Source of the DNA: Streptomyces sp. NRRL S-37
Lineage (GTDB): Bacteria; Actinomycetota; Actinomycetes; Streptomycetales; Streptomycetaceae
Direction of reading: 5' to 3'
Length of the DNA: 64,000 bases
NCBI RefSeq assembly: GCF_000721605.1
Contig: NZ_JOIZ01000020.1
Coordinates: forward strand, 120,207-184,206
The position numbers and the translations under genes were made by a program. Positions 34,674-44,076 of the stretch are shown piece after piece. Within the stretch, counting starts at the first letter, position 1. Every line of letters starts with the position of its first letter. The notes under the pieces are model-generated. The model had not been told where the DNA came from, ran no database searches, and saw only the letters and a program-made list of their open reading frames with translations.

Positions 34674-34701
34674 GGCCGTACCGGAAGCTTCCGATACGGC
34701 C
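34674..34701 (-). terminator. stem-loop downstream of tRNA-Pro copy 2
   Basis: GGCCGTA pairs with TACGGCC, enclosing GGAAGCTTCC, which is itself palindromic. It is positioned 24 bp past the tRNA 3' end; the outer arms are shared with the terminator of copy 3. Confidence 0.75.
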
Positions 34702-34724
34702 TCGTCGACCTGCTGTCTCGCAAG

Positions 34725-34798
<74 letters not shown>

Positions 34799-34897
34799 GT
34801 GCGCTCACGTGCGGTGAACCGCGTGATCGCGCGAACAGCACTTTACCCCACACCCCCGGGACACCCCGAATCGGGCCGGGCGCGGGACAATCGGCGT

Positions 34898-35422
34898 ATG
34901 GGCAGCACGGAGAACACGTCGCCGGGCCGGACGGCCGCCGCGCGGGACCGGGACAGCGAGGGGCGGGCGCGCAACGCCCGGCCGCGGGACGGGCTCGGGC
35001 GGCCCCTGCCGTACGGGGCGCCGGGGGTGCCCCGGCAGCCGGAGGGGGTGGTGCGGCGGCCGGAGGAGAGCGTCGCGGAGGCGCAGCGGCTGCTGGACGA
35101 GGGGAAGCCGTTCCACGCGCACGAGGTGTTCGAGGACGCCTGGAAGTCCGGTCCCGAGGAGGAGCGCGAGCTGTGGCGGGGGCTGGCCCAGCTCGCCGTG
35201 GGGCTCACCCACGCCGCGCGCGGGAACGTCACCGGCGGGGCGCGGCTGCTGCGGCGCGGGGCCGGTGCGGCGGAGGCATGGGCGGCGCGGGCCGGTCGGC
35301 GGCCGCACGGGATCGATCTGGCGGGCGTGATCGCCTGGGCCCGGGAGCTGGCGGCCGAGGTGGAGGCGGGCGCCCCGGTGGACGCGGGGGCACGGGCGCC
35401 CCGGCTGCGGGGGGCCTCCTGA
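34898..35422 (+). CDS. DUF309 domain-containing protein
   Basis: 174 residues. After a basic, disordered N-terminus of about 60 residues, the DUF309 helical signature is clear: AQRLLDEGKPFHAHEVFEDA, WKSGPEEERELWRGLAQLA and VGLTHAARGNVTGGARLLRR. Function is unknown for the family. ATG 34898 is chosen because a GACAAT -10-like hexamer lies just upstream and no ribosome-binding site is seen, suggesting a leaderless transcript. It precedes cobF by 54 bp on the same strand. Confidence 0.88.
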   Translation: MGSTENTSPGRTAAARDRDSEGRARNARPRDGLGRPLPYGAPGVPRQPEGVVRRPEESVAEAQRLLDEGKPFHAHEVFEDAWKSGPEEERELWRGLAQLAVGLTHAARGNVTGGARLLRRGAGAAEAWAARAGRRPHGIDLAGVIAWARELAAEVEAGAPVDAGARAPRLRGAS

Positions 35423-35476
35423 CGGAGGGCCGGGTGCGGTGCACGGGCCGTCGGTGCCGTGCGGCAGACTCGGGGC

Positions 35477-36259
35477 GTGCGAGAGATTCATGTCATCGGT
35501 ATCGGCGCGGGCGACCCCGACCAGCTGACCCTGCAGGCGGTCAGGACGCTGCGGAGCACGGACGTGTTCTTCCTCCTGGAGAAGGGCGAGGCGAAGGCGG
35601 ACCTGACCCGGCTGCGCCGGGACATGCTCGACACGCACATGCCGGAGGGCGGCTACCGCGTCGTCGAGGCATGTGACCCGGAGCGGGACCGAAGGGCCGG
35701 CGGGCCGGCCTACTCCCCCGCCGTCGGGGACTGGCGCAGCGCCCGCGCGGACATCTACGAGCGGATGATCTCCGAGGAGCTGGGCGAGGACCAGACCGGG
35801 GCGTTCCTGGTGTGGGGGGATCCGGCGCTGTACGACAGCACGATCGGGATCCTCGAGGAGGTCCTGGAGCGCGGCAACGTCGCCTTCGACTACGACGTCA
35901 TACCGGGCATCAGCAGCGTGTCGGCGCTCGTCGCCCGGCACCGGACCGGGCTCAACCGGGTCGCCCGCCCGGTGCAGATCACCACGGGGCGGCGGCTCGC
36001 CGAGGGGTTCCCGGAGGGCGTGGACGACGTGGTGGTGATGCTCGACGCCCACCAGGCCTTCCGCGCGTACGCCGGCCAGGACATCGACATCTACTGGGGC
36101 GCCTACATCGGCACGCCGGACGAGATCCTCGTCTCCGGGCCGCTGGCCGAGGCGGCCCCCCGTATCGAGCGGCTCCGCGCGGAGGCCCGCGAGCGCAAGG
36201 GCTGGATCATGGACACGTATCTGCTGCGCCGCGGACCGGCCGAGGGCGCCGAGGGCTGA
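35477..36259 (+). CDS. cobF: precorrin-6A synthase (deacetylating), CobF
   Basis: 260 residues, a tetrapyrrole methylase. REIHVIGIGAGDPDQLTLQA is the N-terminal SAM-site motif. The CobF-specific block SEELGEDQTGAFLVWGDPA is followed by ALYDSTIGILEEV and DVIPGISSVSALVARH. It performs C-1 methylation and loss of acetate in aerobic cobalamin synthesis. GTG 35477 starts directly at the conserved sequence. The next enzyme of the pathway, CobK, is encoded convergently 177 bp away, with no other cob genes in the window. Confidence 0.93.
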   Translation: MREIHVIGIGAGDPDQLTLQAVRTLRSTDVFFLLEKGEAKADLTRLRRDMLDTHMPEGGYRVVEACDPERDRRAGGPAYSPAVGDWRSARADIYERMISEELGEDQTGAFLVWGDPALYDSTIGILEEVLERGNVAFDYDVIPGISSVSALVARHRTGLNRVARPVQITTGRRLAEGFPEGVDDVVVMLDAHQAFRAYAGQDIDIYWGAYIGTPDEILVSGPLAEAAPRIERLRAEARERKGWIMDTYLLRRGPAEGAEG

Positions 36260-36436
36260 GCGTCCGGTCCGGTGTGTCCCGGCCGCCGCCGGGGCGCGGC
36301 CTGACGATCACGGCCGGCCGGCGCGGGCCCCAGGGTGCCGTCGACGGCGGTCACGCCGGCCCGAAGGCCGCGGGTCTCGGTGAAGGTGACGGCCGCCCGT
36401 GTCCCGTCCGGCCGGGCACGGGGCCAGCCGTCCCGC

Positions 36437-37186
36437 TCACGGCCGGGTGAGGGTGTCCAGCCGGTGCAGGGCCGCCGGTACGTCCTCGACCGCCGTGACA
36501 CCGTCCGGCAGCGGCGGGCGTCGCACGACGACCACCGGGAGGCCGAGGTCGCGGGCCGCGGTGAGCTTGGCGGCGGTCGCCGCGCCGCCGCTGTCCTTCG
36601 TCACCAGGACGTCGACGCGGTGCTCGCGCAGGAGGGCCGTCTCGCCGGCCACGGTGAAGGGGCCGCGGGCCAGCAGGACGTGTGTGTGCGGGGGCATGGG
36701 CGGCTCGGGGGGCTCCACCGAGCGTGCGACGAAGTGGGATTCCGTCAGGTGGGCGAAGGCCGCGAGGCCGAGGCGGCCGGTGGTGAGGAGGATCCGGTGT
36801 CCGAGCCGGGGCAGCAGGCCGGCCGCCGCCTCCAGTGATGGGACCGGGTGCCAGTGGTCGCCGGGGCCCGGCCGCCAGCCGGGGCGGCGCAGGACCACCA
36901 GGGGCAGCCCGGTCGCGGTCGCGGCCCGTGCCACGTTCGCCGTGATGGTCTCCGCGAAGGGGTGCGTGGCGTCCACCACCGCGTCCACGCGCTGCTCGCG
37001 CAGCCAGTCCGTCAGGCCCCGGGCGCCACCGAAACCGCCGACCCGCATCTCACCGGCGACCGCGCCCGGCCGCCGTACGCGTCCGGCGAGGGAGGTGGTC
37101 ACCCTGGTTCCGGGACGGGTGGACAGCTCGCCGGCCAGGGCGCGTGCCTCGGTGGTGCCGCCGAGGACCAGGACGTGGGAGGGCAT
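36437..37186 (-). CDS. cobK: precorrin-6A reductase (CobK)
   Basis: 249 residues. HVLVLGGTTEARALAGEL is the NADPH-binding N-terminus. DATHPFAETITANVARAA and LLTTGRLGLAAFAHL are family signatures, and VTKDSGGAATAAKLTAA closes the site. It reduces precorrin-6A, the product of CobF. ATG 37186 is 7-8 bases after a TACCCT hexamer and lacks a ribosome-binding site, so it is probably leaderless. The 177 bp between cobK and cobF contain no recognisable gene. Confidence 0.93.
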   Translation of the reverse strand: MPSHVLVLGGTTEARALAGELSTRPGTRVTTSLAGRVRRPGAVAGEMRVGGFGGARGLTDWLREQRVDAVVDATHPFAETITANVARAATATGLPLVVLRRPGWRPGPGDHWHPVPSLEAAAGLLPRLGHRILLTTGRLGLAAFAHLTESHFVARSVEPPEPPMPPHTHVLLARGPFTVAGETALLREHRVDVLVTKDSGGAATAAKLTAARDLGLPVVVVRRPPLPDGVTAVEDVPAALHRLDTLTRP

Positions 37187-37307
37187 GGCGCCGAGGGTAC
37201 GAGGCCCGGATGCCACGACCGGCACCGGCCCGCCGGACGAAGATCGGTATCCGGCCGCACGTACGTACGCACACGTCCTACGATGACGCCGGGTGACGGG
37301 AGGAAGT

Positions 37308-38711
37308 ATGGCCGTGGAGTGGAGCAGGCGGGGCTATCACGCCCAGCGATGGGCGGCGCGGGGGGCGCTGGCCGCCGCCGCGCTCGCGGTGGCGACCCCC
37401 CTCGTCTACGGCGGGCTGCGCGGCCTGCTGCTGCTGGTGTGCGGGGTCGCGGGGCTGGGGCTCAGCGCGGCCGCCGTGTGGTGGACGCTGACCCTGCGGG
37501 GTCCGCTGCGGTGGGTGTCCGCGCTGGTCGCCGTGTGTGTGCCGGCGGGTCTGATCGCGCTGTTCGCGGTGACGCTGTTCTGGGCGCTGCTGGTGTCCCT
37601 GGGGCTGTGGGTGCTGGCGGTGTGGAGCGGCAGGTTCGCGCTGCGCGGCGCGGGCGGCGGGCAGGCCCCGGTGCGGGAGCGGCGGCTGCCGCCGCCCCGG
37701 AAGCCGGTGCTGATCATGAATCCCCGGTCGGGCGGCGGCAAGGTGGGCCGGTTCCGGCTGCGGGAGAAGGCGGAGCGCCTGGGCGCCCGGGTGGTGCTGC
37801 TCGAACCCGGCAAGCAGCACGACGTCACCGCGCTGGCCCGGGCCGCCGTCGCGGACGGCGCGGATCTGCTGGGCGCCGCCGGCGGCGACGGCACGCAGGC
37901 GCTGGTGGCGGCCGTGGCCGCGGAGCACGACATCCCGTTCCTGGTGATCAGCGCCGGGACGCGCAATCACTTCGCCCTGGACCTCGGGCTCGACCGCGGC
38001 AACCCGGCCGCCTGTCTCGACGCGCTCACGGACGGTGTCGAGCTCCGTGTCGACCTGGGTTTCGCGGGTGAGCAGCCGTTCGTGAACAACGCCTCCTTCG
38101 GCGCGTACGCGGCGATCGTGCAGAGCCCCGCCTACCGCGACGACAAGATAGGCACCAGCCTGGAGATGCTGCCCGGCCTGCTCACCGGCCGGCAGGGGCC
38201 CCGGCTGGTCGCCCGCGCGGGGGACACCACGCTCGTCGCGCCGCAGGCCGTGCTGGTCAGCAACAATCCGTACCGCACCGGCGACCCCTTCGGCCTCGGG
38301 CGGCGGGAACGGCTCGACTCCGCCGCGCTCGGCGTCCTCGGGGTGAAGCTGGAGGGCGCCATCAGTGCCGCCGCCCTGCTTCTGAACCCCGAGCCGAGCG
38401 GGCTCACCATCGTCACCGCCACCGAGGTCGTCATCGAGGCGGACCGTGCGGAGATCGAGGCCGGGGTCGACGGGGAGGCCATGATCCTGCCCGCTCCCGT
38501 CCACTGCCGCATCGCACCCGGCGCGCTGCGCGTCCGGGTCCCGCGCAGGCGGCCCGGCGCCGCGCAGGCCCCGCCGCGCATGGACTGGCGGCGGCTGCGC
38601 AAGCTGGCGGCGACGGTGGGCCGTACCGCCGCGCCGAGCCGGCTCCACCACTTCCACGAGGCACCCCGCGAACCGCGGCAGCCGGCCGGCCCCCGCTCAG
38701 GGCAGCAGTAG
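37308..38711 (+). CDS. diacylglycerol/sphingosine kinase-family protein with N-terminal membrane domain
   Basis: 467 residues. The first 110 residues contain four hydrophobic segments. The lipid-kinase catalytic domain begins near residue 130 with PVLIMNPRSGGGKVGRF and continues with AAGGDGTQALVAAVA (the GGDGT nucleotide motif). VNNASFGAYAAIV follows, and the C-terminal beta domain ends EIEAGVDGEAMILP. ATG 37308 has GGAGG 5 bases upstream. The fusion to a membrane domain suggests it acts on membrane lipid; the substrate is not deducible. Its end overlaps the convergent TauE gene by 15 bp. Confidence 0.9.
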   Translation: MAVEWSRRGYHAQRWAARGALAAAALAVATPLVYGGLRGLLLLVCGVAGLGLSAAAVWWTLTLRGPLRWVSALVAVCVPAGLIALFAVTLFWALLVSLGLWVLAVWSGRFALRGAGGGQAPVRERRLPPPRKPVLIMNPRSGGGKVGRFRLREKAERLGARVVLLEPGKQHDVTALARAAVADGADLLGAAGGDGTQALVAAVAAEHDIPFLVISAGTRNHFALDLGLDRGNPAACLDALTDGVELRVDLGFAGEQPFVNNASFGAYAAIVQSPAYRDDKIGTSLEMLPGLLTGRQGPRLVARAGDTTLVAPQAVLVSNNPYRTGDPFGLGRRERLDSAALGVLGVKLEGAISAAALLLNPEPSGLTIVTATEVVIEADRAEIEAGVDGEAMILPAPVHCRIAPGALRVRVPRRRPGAAQAPPRMDWRRLRKLAATVGRTAAPSRLHHFHEAPREPRQPAGPRSGQQ

Positions 38712-39470
38712 CTGGACGCCGCCCACCACCGTCGCCGCGATCACCAGCCGTTCGAAGAGCCGCTGGTCGATCCTGTTCACGGCCCACTTGCCAAGGAACG
38801 CGCCGGGCACCACGAACAGCACGAGCGCCGCGTCGAGGAGGAGCGAGCCGGCGTCGATCAGGCCGAGACCGGCGCTGAAGGGCAGCTTGGAGGTGTTGAC
38901 GATCAGGAAGAAGAACGCCGAGGTGCCCAGGAAGCCGAGTTTCCGGAAGCCCGCGGAGAGCAGGTACATCGACATCACCGGGCCGCCGGCGTTGGCGACC
39001 ATGGTGGTGAAGCCGCCGAGGACGCCGTAGGAGCGGGCCTTGGCGCGGCCGGCCCGGGTGGTGACCTTGTCGGGCTCCTCCTCCGCCTCGGCCGTCCGCC
39101 GCCGCCACACCGTCACTCCGGCCATCAGCAGCAGGATCGCCCCGATGGAGCTCCGGACGATCCCGTCGTCCGCCCACACCAGGAACAGGGTGCCCCCGAC
39201 GACGCCCGCCGCGACCGCCGGGAACAGCCGCCACAGCGTGGGCCAGTGGGCGTGCCGGCGGTAGGTGAGGACGGCGAGCACGTCCCCGGCGATCAGGATG
39301 GGCAGCAGGACGCCGGTGGACGCCTTGGCGGGCAGCACGGCGGCGAAGACGGCGAGGCTGACCGTGTTGGCCCCGCTGACGGCGGTTTTGGAGAAGCCGA
39401 CGAGCAGGGCGGCGAAGGCGAGCGCGGCGAATTCCCAGCCATTGAGGTGCCAGGGCGTCATCATGTCCAT
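38697..39470 (-). CDS. sulfite exporter TauE/SafE family membrane protein
   Basis: 257 residues, about eight helices. The duplicated family motif appears as LLVGFSKTAVSGANTVSLAV in the first half and GGFTTMVANAGGPVMSMYLL in the second. It probably exports sulfite or an organosulfur/organic anion. The start is ATG 39470; a TAGCAT -10 box lies 12 bp upstream, with TTACAA 18 bp before it. It overlaps the lipid-kinase gene tail to tail. Confidence 0.9.
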   Translation of the reverse strand: MDMMTPWHLNGWEFAALAFAALLVGFSKTAVSGANTVSLAVFAAVLPAKASTGVLLPILIAGDVLAVLTYRRHAHWPTLWRLFPAVAAGVVGGTLFLVWADDGIVRSSIGAILLLMAGVTVWRRRTAEAEEEPDKVTTRAGRAKARSYGVLGGFTTMVANAGGPVMSMYLLSAGFRKLGFLGTSAFFFLIVNTSKLPFSAGLGLIDAGSLLLDAALVLFVVPGAFLGKWAVNRIDQRLFERLVIAATVVGGVQLLLP

Positions 39471-39545
39471 TACGAGGACAGATGCTATGCGCAAGCATCC
39501 GACGCTTGTAAGGACCGTCTCACCCGATGGCTCCGGGGGTGCCGG

Positions 39546-40733
<1,188 letters not shown>

Positions 40734-41061
40734 GAGGGGACTCCTGACCGATGCCGACGGTTGTGCCGCGGTGCCGGTGATCACCCTTAATTAGCACCGC
40801 TAGTTTTTGACTATAGACCGCCGGGCGGCTCTCTGGGAAGCTCCCCGCCGGCCATGGGCCGGGTTTGCGCCCGGGGGCCGGGGGCACCCGCGCGTTCATG
40901 GAGTGGTCGCGGAGCGCGGCCTGTGCGGGAGGGGTCCCGGAGCCGTCCTTCCCCGTCGGACCGACGGGGCCGGCGTCGCGGGACCTCGCCGCCGGCGAGA
41001 ACGGGCGCGAGGCACTGCTCCGTACGACCACGGACGATTCGAGAAGGAGGAACAGCACCCC
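40734..41061. promoter_or_regulatory. divergent region between thiolase and dps
   Basis: A 328-bp gap. Near the thiolase end are a GGTGATCACC palindrome (40776-40785) and a strongly A/T-rich stretch (40786-40820: CTTAATTAG, then CTAGTTTTTGACTATAG) likely to hold promoters and an operator. The remaining 230 bp up to dps are GC rich, with no credible gene; AAGGAGGAAC at 41045 is the dps ribosome-binding site. Confidence 0.5.
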
Positions 41062-41544
41062 ATGACCGTTGTGAGGAGCACCCTGCCCGACGAGGCCCGC
41101 CGGGTTTCCTGCGAGGCCCTCCAGGACACCCTGGTGGACCTGCTGGGGCTGTCGCTGATCGGGAAGCAGGCGCACTGGAACGTCGTGGGTCCACGGTTCC
41201 GTTCCGTCCACCTCCAGCTCGACGAGGTGGTCTCCGCCGCGCGCACCCACGCCGACACGGTGGCGGAACGGGCCGCGGCGCTCGGTGTGCCGCCGGACGG
41301 CCGCCCGGAGACCATCGCCAAGGTCTTCTCGCTGCCGGCCCCGAACGAGGGCTGGCTGCGCGACTCCCAGGCCGTGGAGGTGATGACGGAGGCGCTCGGC
41401 ACGGCCGTCACGCGCCTGCGTGAGCGCATCGACGCCACCGAGAAGGCGGACCTGGTCACCCAGGACCTGCTGATCTCGATCACCGCGGACCTGGAGAAGC
41501 AGCGCTGGATGTTCGAGGCGGAGAACTTCCCCGGCGAGTCCTGA
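41062..41544 (+). CDS. dps: Dps-family DNA-protection/ferritin-like protein
   Basis: 160 residues. The Dps ferroxidase signature is present: KQAHWNVVGPRFRSVHLQLD, then EVVSAARTHADTVAERAAAL. The ligands come from the His on one subunit and Asp/Glu on the partner. Short N- and C-terminal tails are typical of Streptomyces Dps proteins, which protect the nucleoid and store iron. A strong AAGGAGG site lies upstream of ATG 41062. Two DNA- or stress-related genes follow on the same strand. Confidence 0.93.
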   Translation: MTVVRSTLPDEARRVSCEALQDTLVDLLGLSLIGKQAHWNVVGPRFRSVHLQLDEVVSAARTHADTVAERAAALGVPPDGRPETIAKVFSLPAPNEGWLRDSQAVEVMTEALGTAVTRLRERIDATEKADLVTQDLLISITADLEKQRWMFEAENFPGES

Positions 41545-41583
41545 CCTCACGGCGCCGGAGCACACGCACGTAAGGGGCACATC

Positions 41584-41916
41584 ATGAGCGACGCCCTCGA
41601 GATGGACGCGCTGTGGGACGATTTCCACCGCGTGGTGAACATGACCTCGGCGGAACTGGCGGCCTGGCTGCGGGTGAGCGACGCCGACGAGACGACCGAG
41701 CCGCTGCCGGACCGGGCGGGCAGCGAGACGGGACAGCATGTCCTCGCCATCCTGCAGAAACGCCGCACCGACCTCACCGAGGACGATCTGCGGGTGATGG
41801 AGGAGGTCGTGGACACCGTCACGGCGCAGACGGACCCGGAGAACGAGCCCATGGCCGAGGACACGCCCCGCCGGCATCGTCTGATGACGCTCGGCCACGA
41901 CCCGCTCAAGCCGTAG
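41584..41916 (+). CDS. DUF3140 domain-containing protein
   Basis: 110 residues, acidic, with the DUF3140 pattern LWDDFHRVVNMTSAELAAWL near the N-terminus, then GQHVLAILQKRRTDLTEDDL and the Arg/His tail PRRHRLMTLGHDPLKP. Function is unknown. It lies 39 bp after dps and 5 bp before the HhH gene, an arrangement suggesting a small stress or DNA-maintenance operon. Confidence 0.85.
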   Translation: MSDALEMDALWDDFHRVVNMTSAELAAWLRVSDADETTEPLPDRAGSETGQHVLAILQKRRTDLTEDDLRVMEEVVDTVTAQTDPENEPMAEDTPRRHRLMTLGHDPLKP

Positions 41917-41921
41917 CCGCC

Positions 41922-42578
41922 GTGGCCGGCCGGGACGAGCGGGTGGTCCGTGCCCTCGTCGGCGCGCACGGCCGGACGTACGCGGAGGAGGCCGGCATCG
42001 GGCTGAAGGACACCCCGCAGCCGCTGTACCGGCTGCTGGTGCTGGCCCACCTGCTCAGCGCCCGTATCAAGGGGTCGATCGCCGTGGCCTCCGCCCGTGC
42101 CCTGCACGAGGCGGGGCTGCGCGATCCCTGCCGCATGGCTCAGGCCGGCCGGCAGGAACGGGTGGACGCGCTCGGCCGGGGCGGCTACCGGCGCTACGAC
42201 GAGCGCACCGCGACCCAACTGGGCGACGGGGCAGGGCTGCTGTCCGAACGCTGGGGCGGTGACCTGCGCGGGCTCCGCGCGGAGGCGGACGGCGACATCG
42301 GCGAACTGCGCCGTCTGCTGCGGGAGTTCCCCGGCATCGGCCCGGCGGGCGCCGACATCTTCCTGCGCGAGGTCCAGCGTGTCTGGCCGGAGGTGGCACC
42401 GTTGCTGGACGCCAAGGCCCTCGAAGGCGCACGGCGGTTGGGGCTGCCGCAGGACCCGGACCGGCTCCTCGCCCTCGCCGGACGCACCGAACCGGCCGTT
42501 CTGGCGGCGGCGTTGGTCCGCGCGGCGATCGACGAGCACGTGGCCGAGGACACACTCGGCCGGACCGAGGACACGTGA
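41922..42578 (+). CDS. helix-hairpin-helix endonuclease-like protein
   Basis: 218 residues from GTG 41922, 5 bp after the DUF3140 stop. All-helical; the key motif is LLREFPGIGPAGADIFLREV, a helix-hairpin-helix of the endonuclease III type, preceded by YRLLVLAHLLSARIKGSIAV. The VDTH-type catalytic Asp segment that normally follows the hairpin is not obvious; PLLDAKALEGA may take its place. No iron-sulfur Cys cluster is present. DNA binding is likely, glycosylase activity uncertain. Confidence 0.8.
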   Translation: MAGRDERVVRALVGAHGRTYAEEAGIGLKDTPQPLYRLLVLAHLLSARIKGSIAVASARALHEAGLRDPCRMAQAGRQERVDALGRGGYRRYDERTATQLGDGAGLLSERWGGDLRGLRAEADGDIGELRRLLREFPGIGPAGADIFLREVQRVWPEVAPLLDAKALEGARRLGLPQDPDRLLALAGRTEPAVLAAALVRAAIDEHVAEDTLGRTEDT

Positions 42579-42621
42579 CCTCACGTCAACTGGGCTTTTC
42601 CCTCCCCCATTCGCGGGACAA

Positions 42622-42634
42622 CGTGATCATCACG
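42622..42634. promoter_or_regulatory. CGTGAT-C-ATCACG palindrome upstream of methyltransferase
   Basis: A 13-bp perfect inverted repeat with a single central base, 60 bp upstream of the DUF574 gene. CACAAT (42638-42643) just downstream could be the -10 box, placing the palindrome over the spacer region. Confidence 0.4.
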
Positions 42635-42693
42635 CGGCACAATGGCCGCGGCGGCCCGGTCACGGCCGCGCGGGCGAGGGAGAGGGAGAGACC

Positions 42694-43506
42694 GTGAGTG
42701 AGAGCCACACCCCGCCGAGCGGCTCGGCGAGGCTGAACACCGGTGTGGCGCACAACGCGCGCGTGTGGAACTACTGGATCGGCGGCAAGGACAACTACGA
42801 GGTCGACCAGCGGGTCGGCGACCACGTCGCCTCGATCAACCCGGTGATCCGGGACATCGCCCGCGCGGACCGGGACTTCCTGGGCCGGGCGGTGACGTAT
42901 CTGACCCGTGAGCGCGGTGTGCGGCAGTTCCTCGACATCGGCACCGGCCTGCCGACGGCGGACAACACCCACGAGATCGCGCAGCGGATCGCGCCGGACT
43001 CACGGGTCGTCTACGTCGACAACGACCCGATCGTGCTCGTCCACGCCCGCACCCTGCTGACCGGCACGCGCGAGGGCGCCACCGCCTACATCGACGCCGA
43101 CGTGCACGATCCGGACGCCATACGGGAACGCGCCGCCGGGACCCTGGACGTCACGCGGCCCGTCGCGGTGATGATGCTGGGGATCCTCAACTTCGTGCTC
43201 GACACCGACAAGGCCCGGGAGATCGTCCGCCGGATCATGGCGGCGGTGCCCTCCGGCAGCTTCCTGGTCCTCACCCACCCCACGTACGACCCCGAGATCG
43301 GCGGCGAACTGCAGGTTCCCGCGATGGAGTTCTGGAACGCGAACGCCACTCCCCCGATCACCGCCCGGAGCGCCGCGGACATCGCCGCGTTCTTCGAGGG
43401 TCTTGAACTGGTGGAGCCCGGTCTGGTGTCCTGCTCGCAGTGGCACCCCGCCTCCGGCTCCGCCGTCGCGGTGCCGCAGTACGGCGCGGTGGCCGTGAAG
43501 CCCTGA
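42694..43506 (+). CDS. SAM-dependent methyltransferase, DUF574 family
   Basis: 270 residues. The family opening NTGVAHNARVWNYWIGGKDN and the SAM site FLDIGTGLPTADNTHEIA with VVYVDNDPIVL are clear. This is a lineage-specific, highly amplified family in Streptomyces, with no settled substrate. GTG 42694 follows GAGGGAGAGACC. The C-terminal GLVSCSQWHP region is also conserved. It is probably transcribed from its own promoter. Confidence 0.9.
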   Translation: MSESHTPPSGSARLNTGVAHNARVWNYWIGGKDNYEVDQRVGDHVASINPVIRDIARADRDFLGRAVTYLTRERGVRQFLDIGTGLPTADNTHEIAQRIAPDSRVVYVDNDPIVLVHARTLLTGTREGATAYIDADVHDPDAIRERAAGTLDVTRPVAVMMLGILNFVLDTDKAREIVRRIMAAVPSGSFLVLTHPTYDPEIGGELQVPAMEFWNANATPPITARSAADIAAFFEGLELVEPGLVSCSQWHPASGSAVAVPQYGAVAVKP

Positions 43507-43528
43507 CCGCTGAAAGTATGATCAAGCA

Positions 43529-44065
43529 ATGTCTGACATGACCGAAACCACGCCGGGCTGGCTGTCCTCCGACGATCTGGAGATGGCACGCGCCCAGATG
43601 CCGATCCTGTACGTCGAGGCCGTGCCCGTGCGCGTCGACGACAGCGGTGAAGTCACCAGCGTCGGTCTGCTGCTGCGCATCGGGCCCGACGGAACGGTCA
43701 GCCGGACTCTGGTCTCCGGCCGGGTGCTGCACCACGAACGGGTCCGGGACGCCCTGCTGCGCCATCTGGAGAAGGACCTCGGCCCGGTGGCGCTGCCCCG
43801 CGTCCCGGCGTCGTTGCAGCCGTTCACGGTCGCGGAGTACTTCCCCACGCAGGGCATCACCCCCTTCCACGACCCCCGTCAGCACGCGGTGTCGCTGGCG
43901 TACATCGTGCCGGTGACGGGTGACTGCCGGCCCCGGCAGGACGCCCTCGACCTGGTGTGGTTCAGCCCGCAGGAGGCCGTGTCACAGGCGGTGCAGAGCG
44001 AGATGCCGGGCGGGCACGGGGTGCTGCTGAAACAGGCGCTGGCGCACGCGGGCTGCGTCATCTGA
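43529..44065 (+). CDS. NUDIX-like (DUF4916) protein
   Basis: 178 residues resembling actinobacterial DUF4916 proteins with a NUDIX-type fold. PILYVEAVPVRVDDSGEVTS opens the beta-sheet, and RVLHHERVRDALLRHLEKDL replaces the canonical GX5EX7REUXEE box, so hydrolase activity is doubtful. A TATGAT -10 box (43517-43522) lies 6 bp before ATG 43529 and no ribosome-binding site is visible, so the message is probably leaderless. It converges on the ABC-transporter operon. Confidence 0.8.
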   Translation: MSDMTETTPGWLSSDDLEMARAQMPILYVEAVPVRVDDSGEVTSVGLLLRIGPDGTVSRTLVSGRVLHHERVRDALLRHLEKDLGPVALPRVPASLQPFTVAEYFPTQGITPFHDPRQHAVSLAYIVPVTGDCRPRQDALDLVWFSPQEAVSQAVQSEMPGGHGVLLKQALAHAGCVI

Positions 44066-44076
44066 AACGGAGCGCG

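Noticed and set aside
36260..36436. Possible coding remnant between cobF and cobK
   Set aside because: Open frames there have no family motif or ribosome-binding site, and the region is only 177 bp.
36437..37186. Cobalamin riboswitch near cobF/cobK
   Set aside because: No convincing B12-box-like sequence could be seen upstream of either start; cobK is probably leaderless, leaving no room for one.
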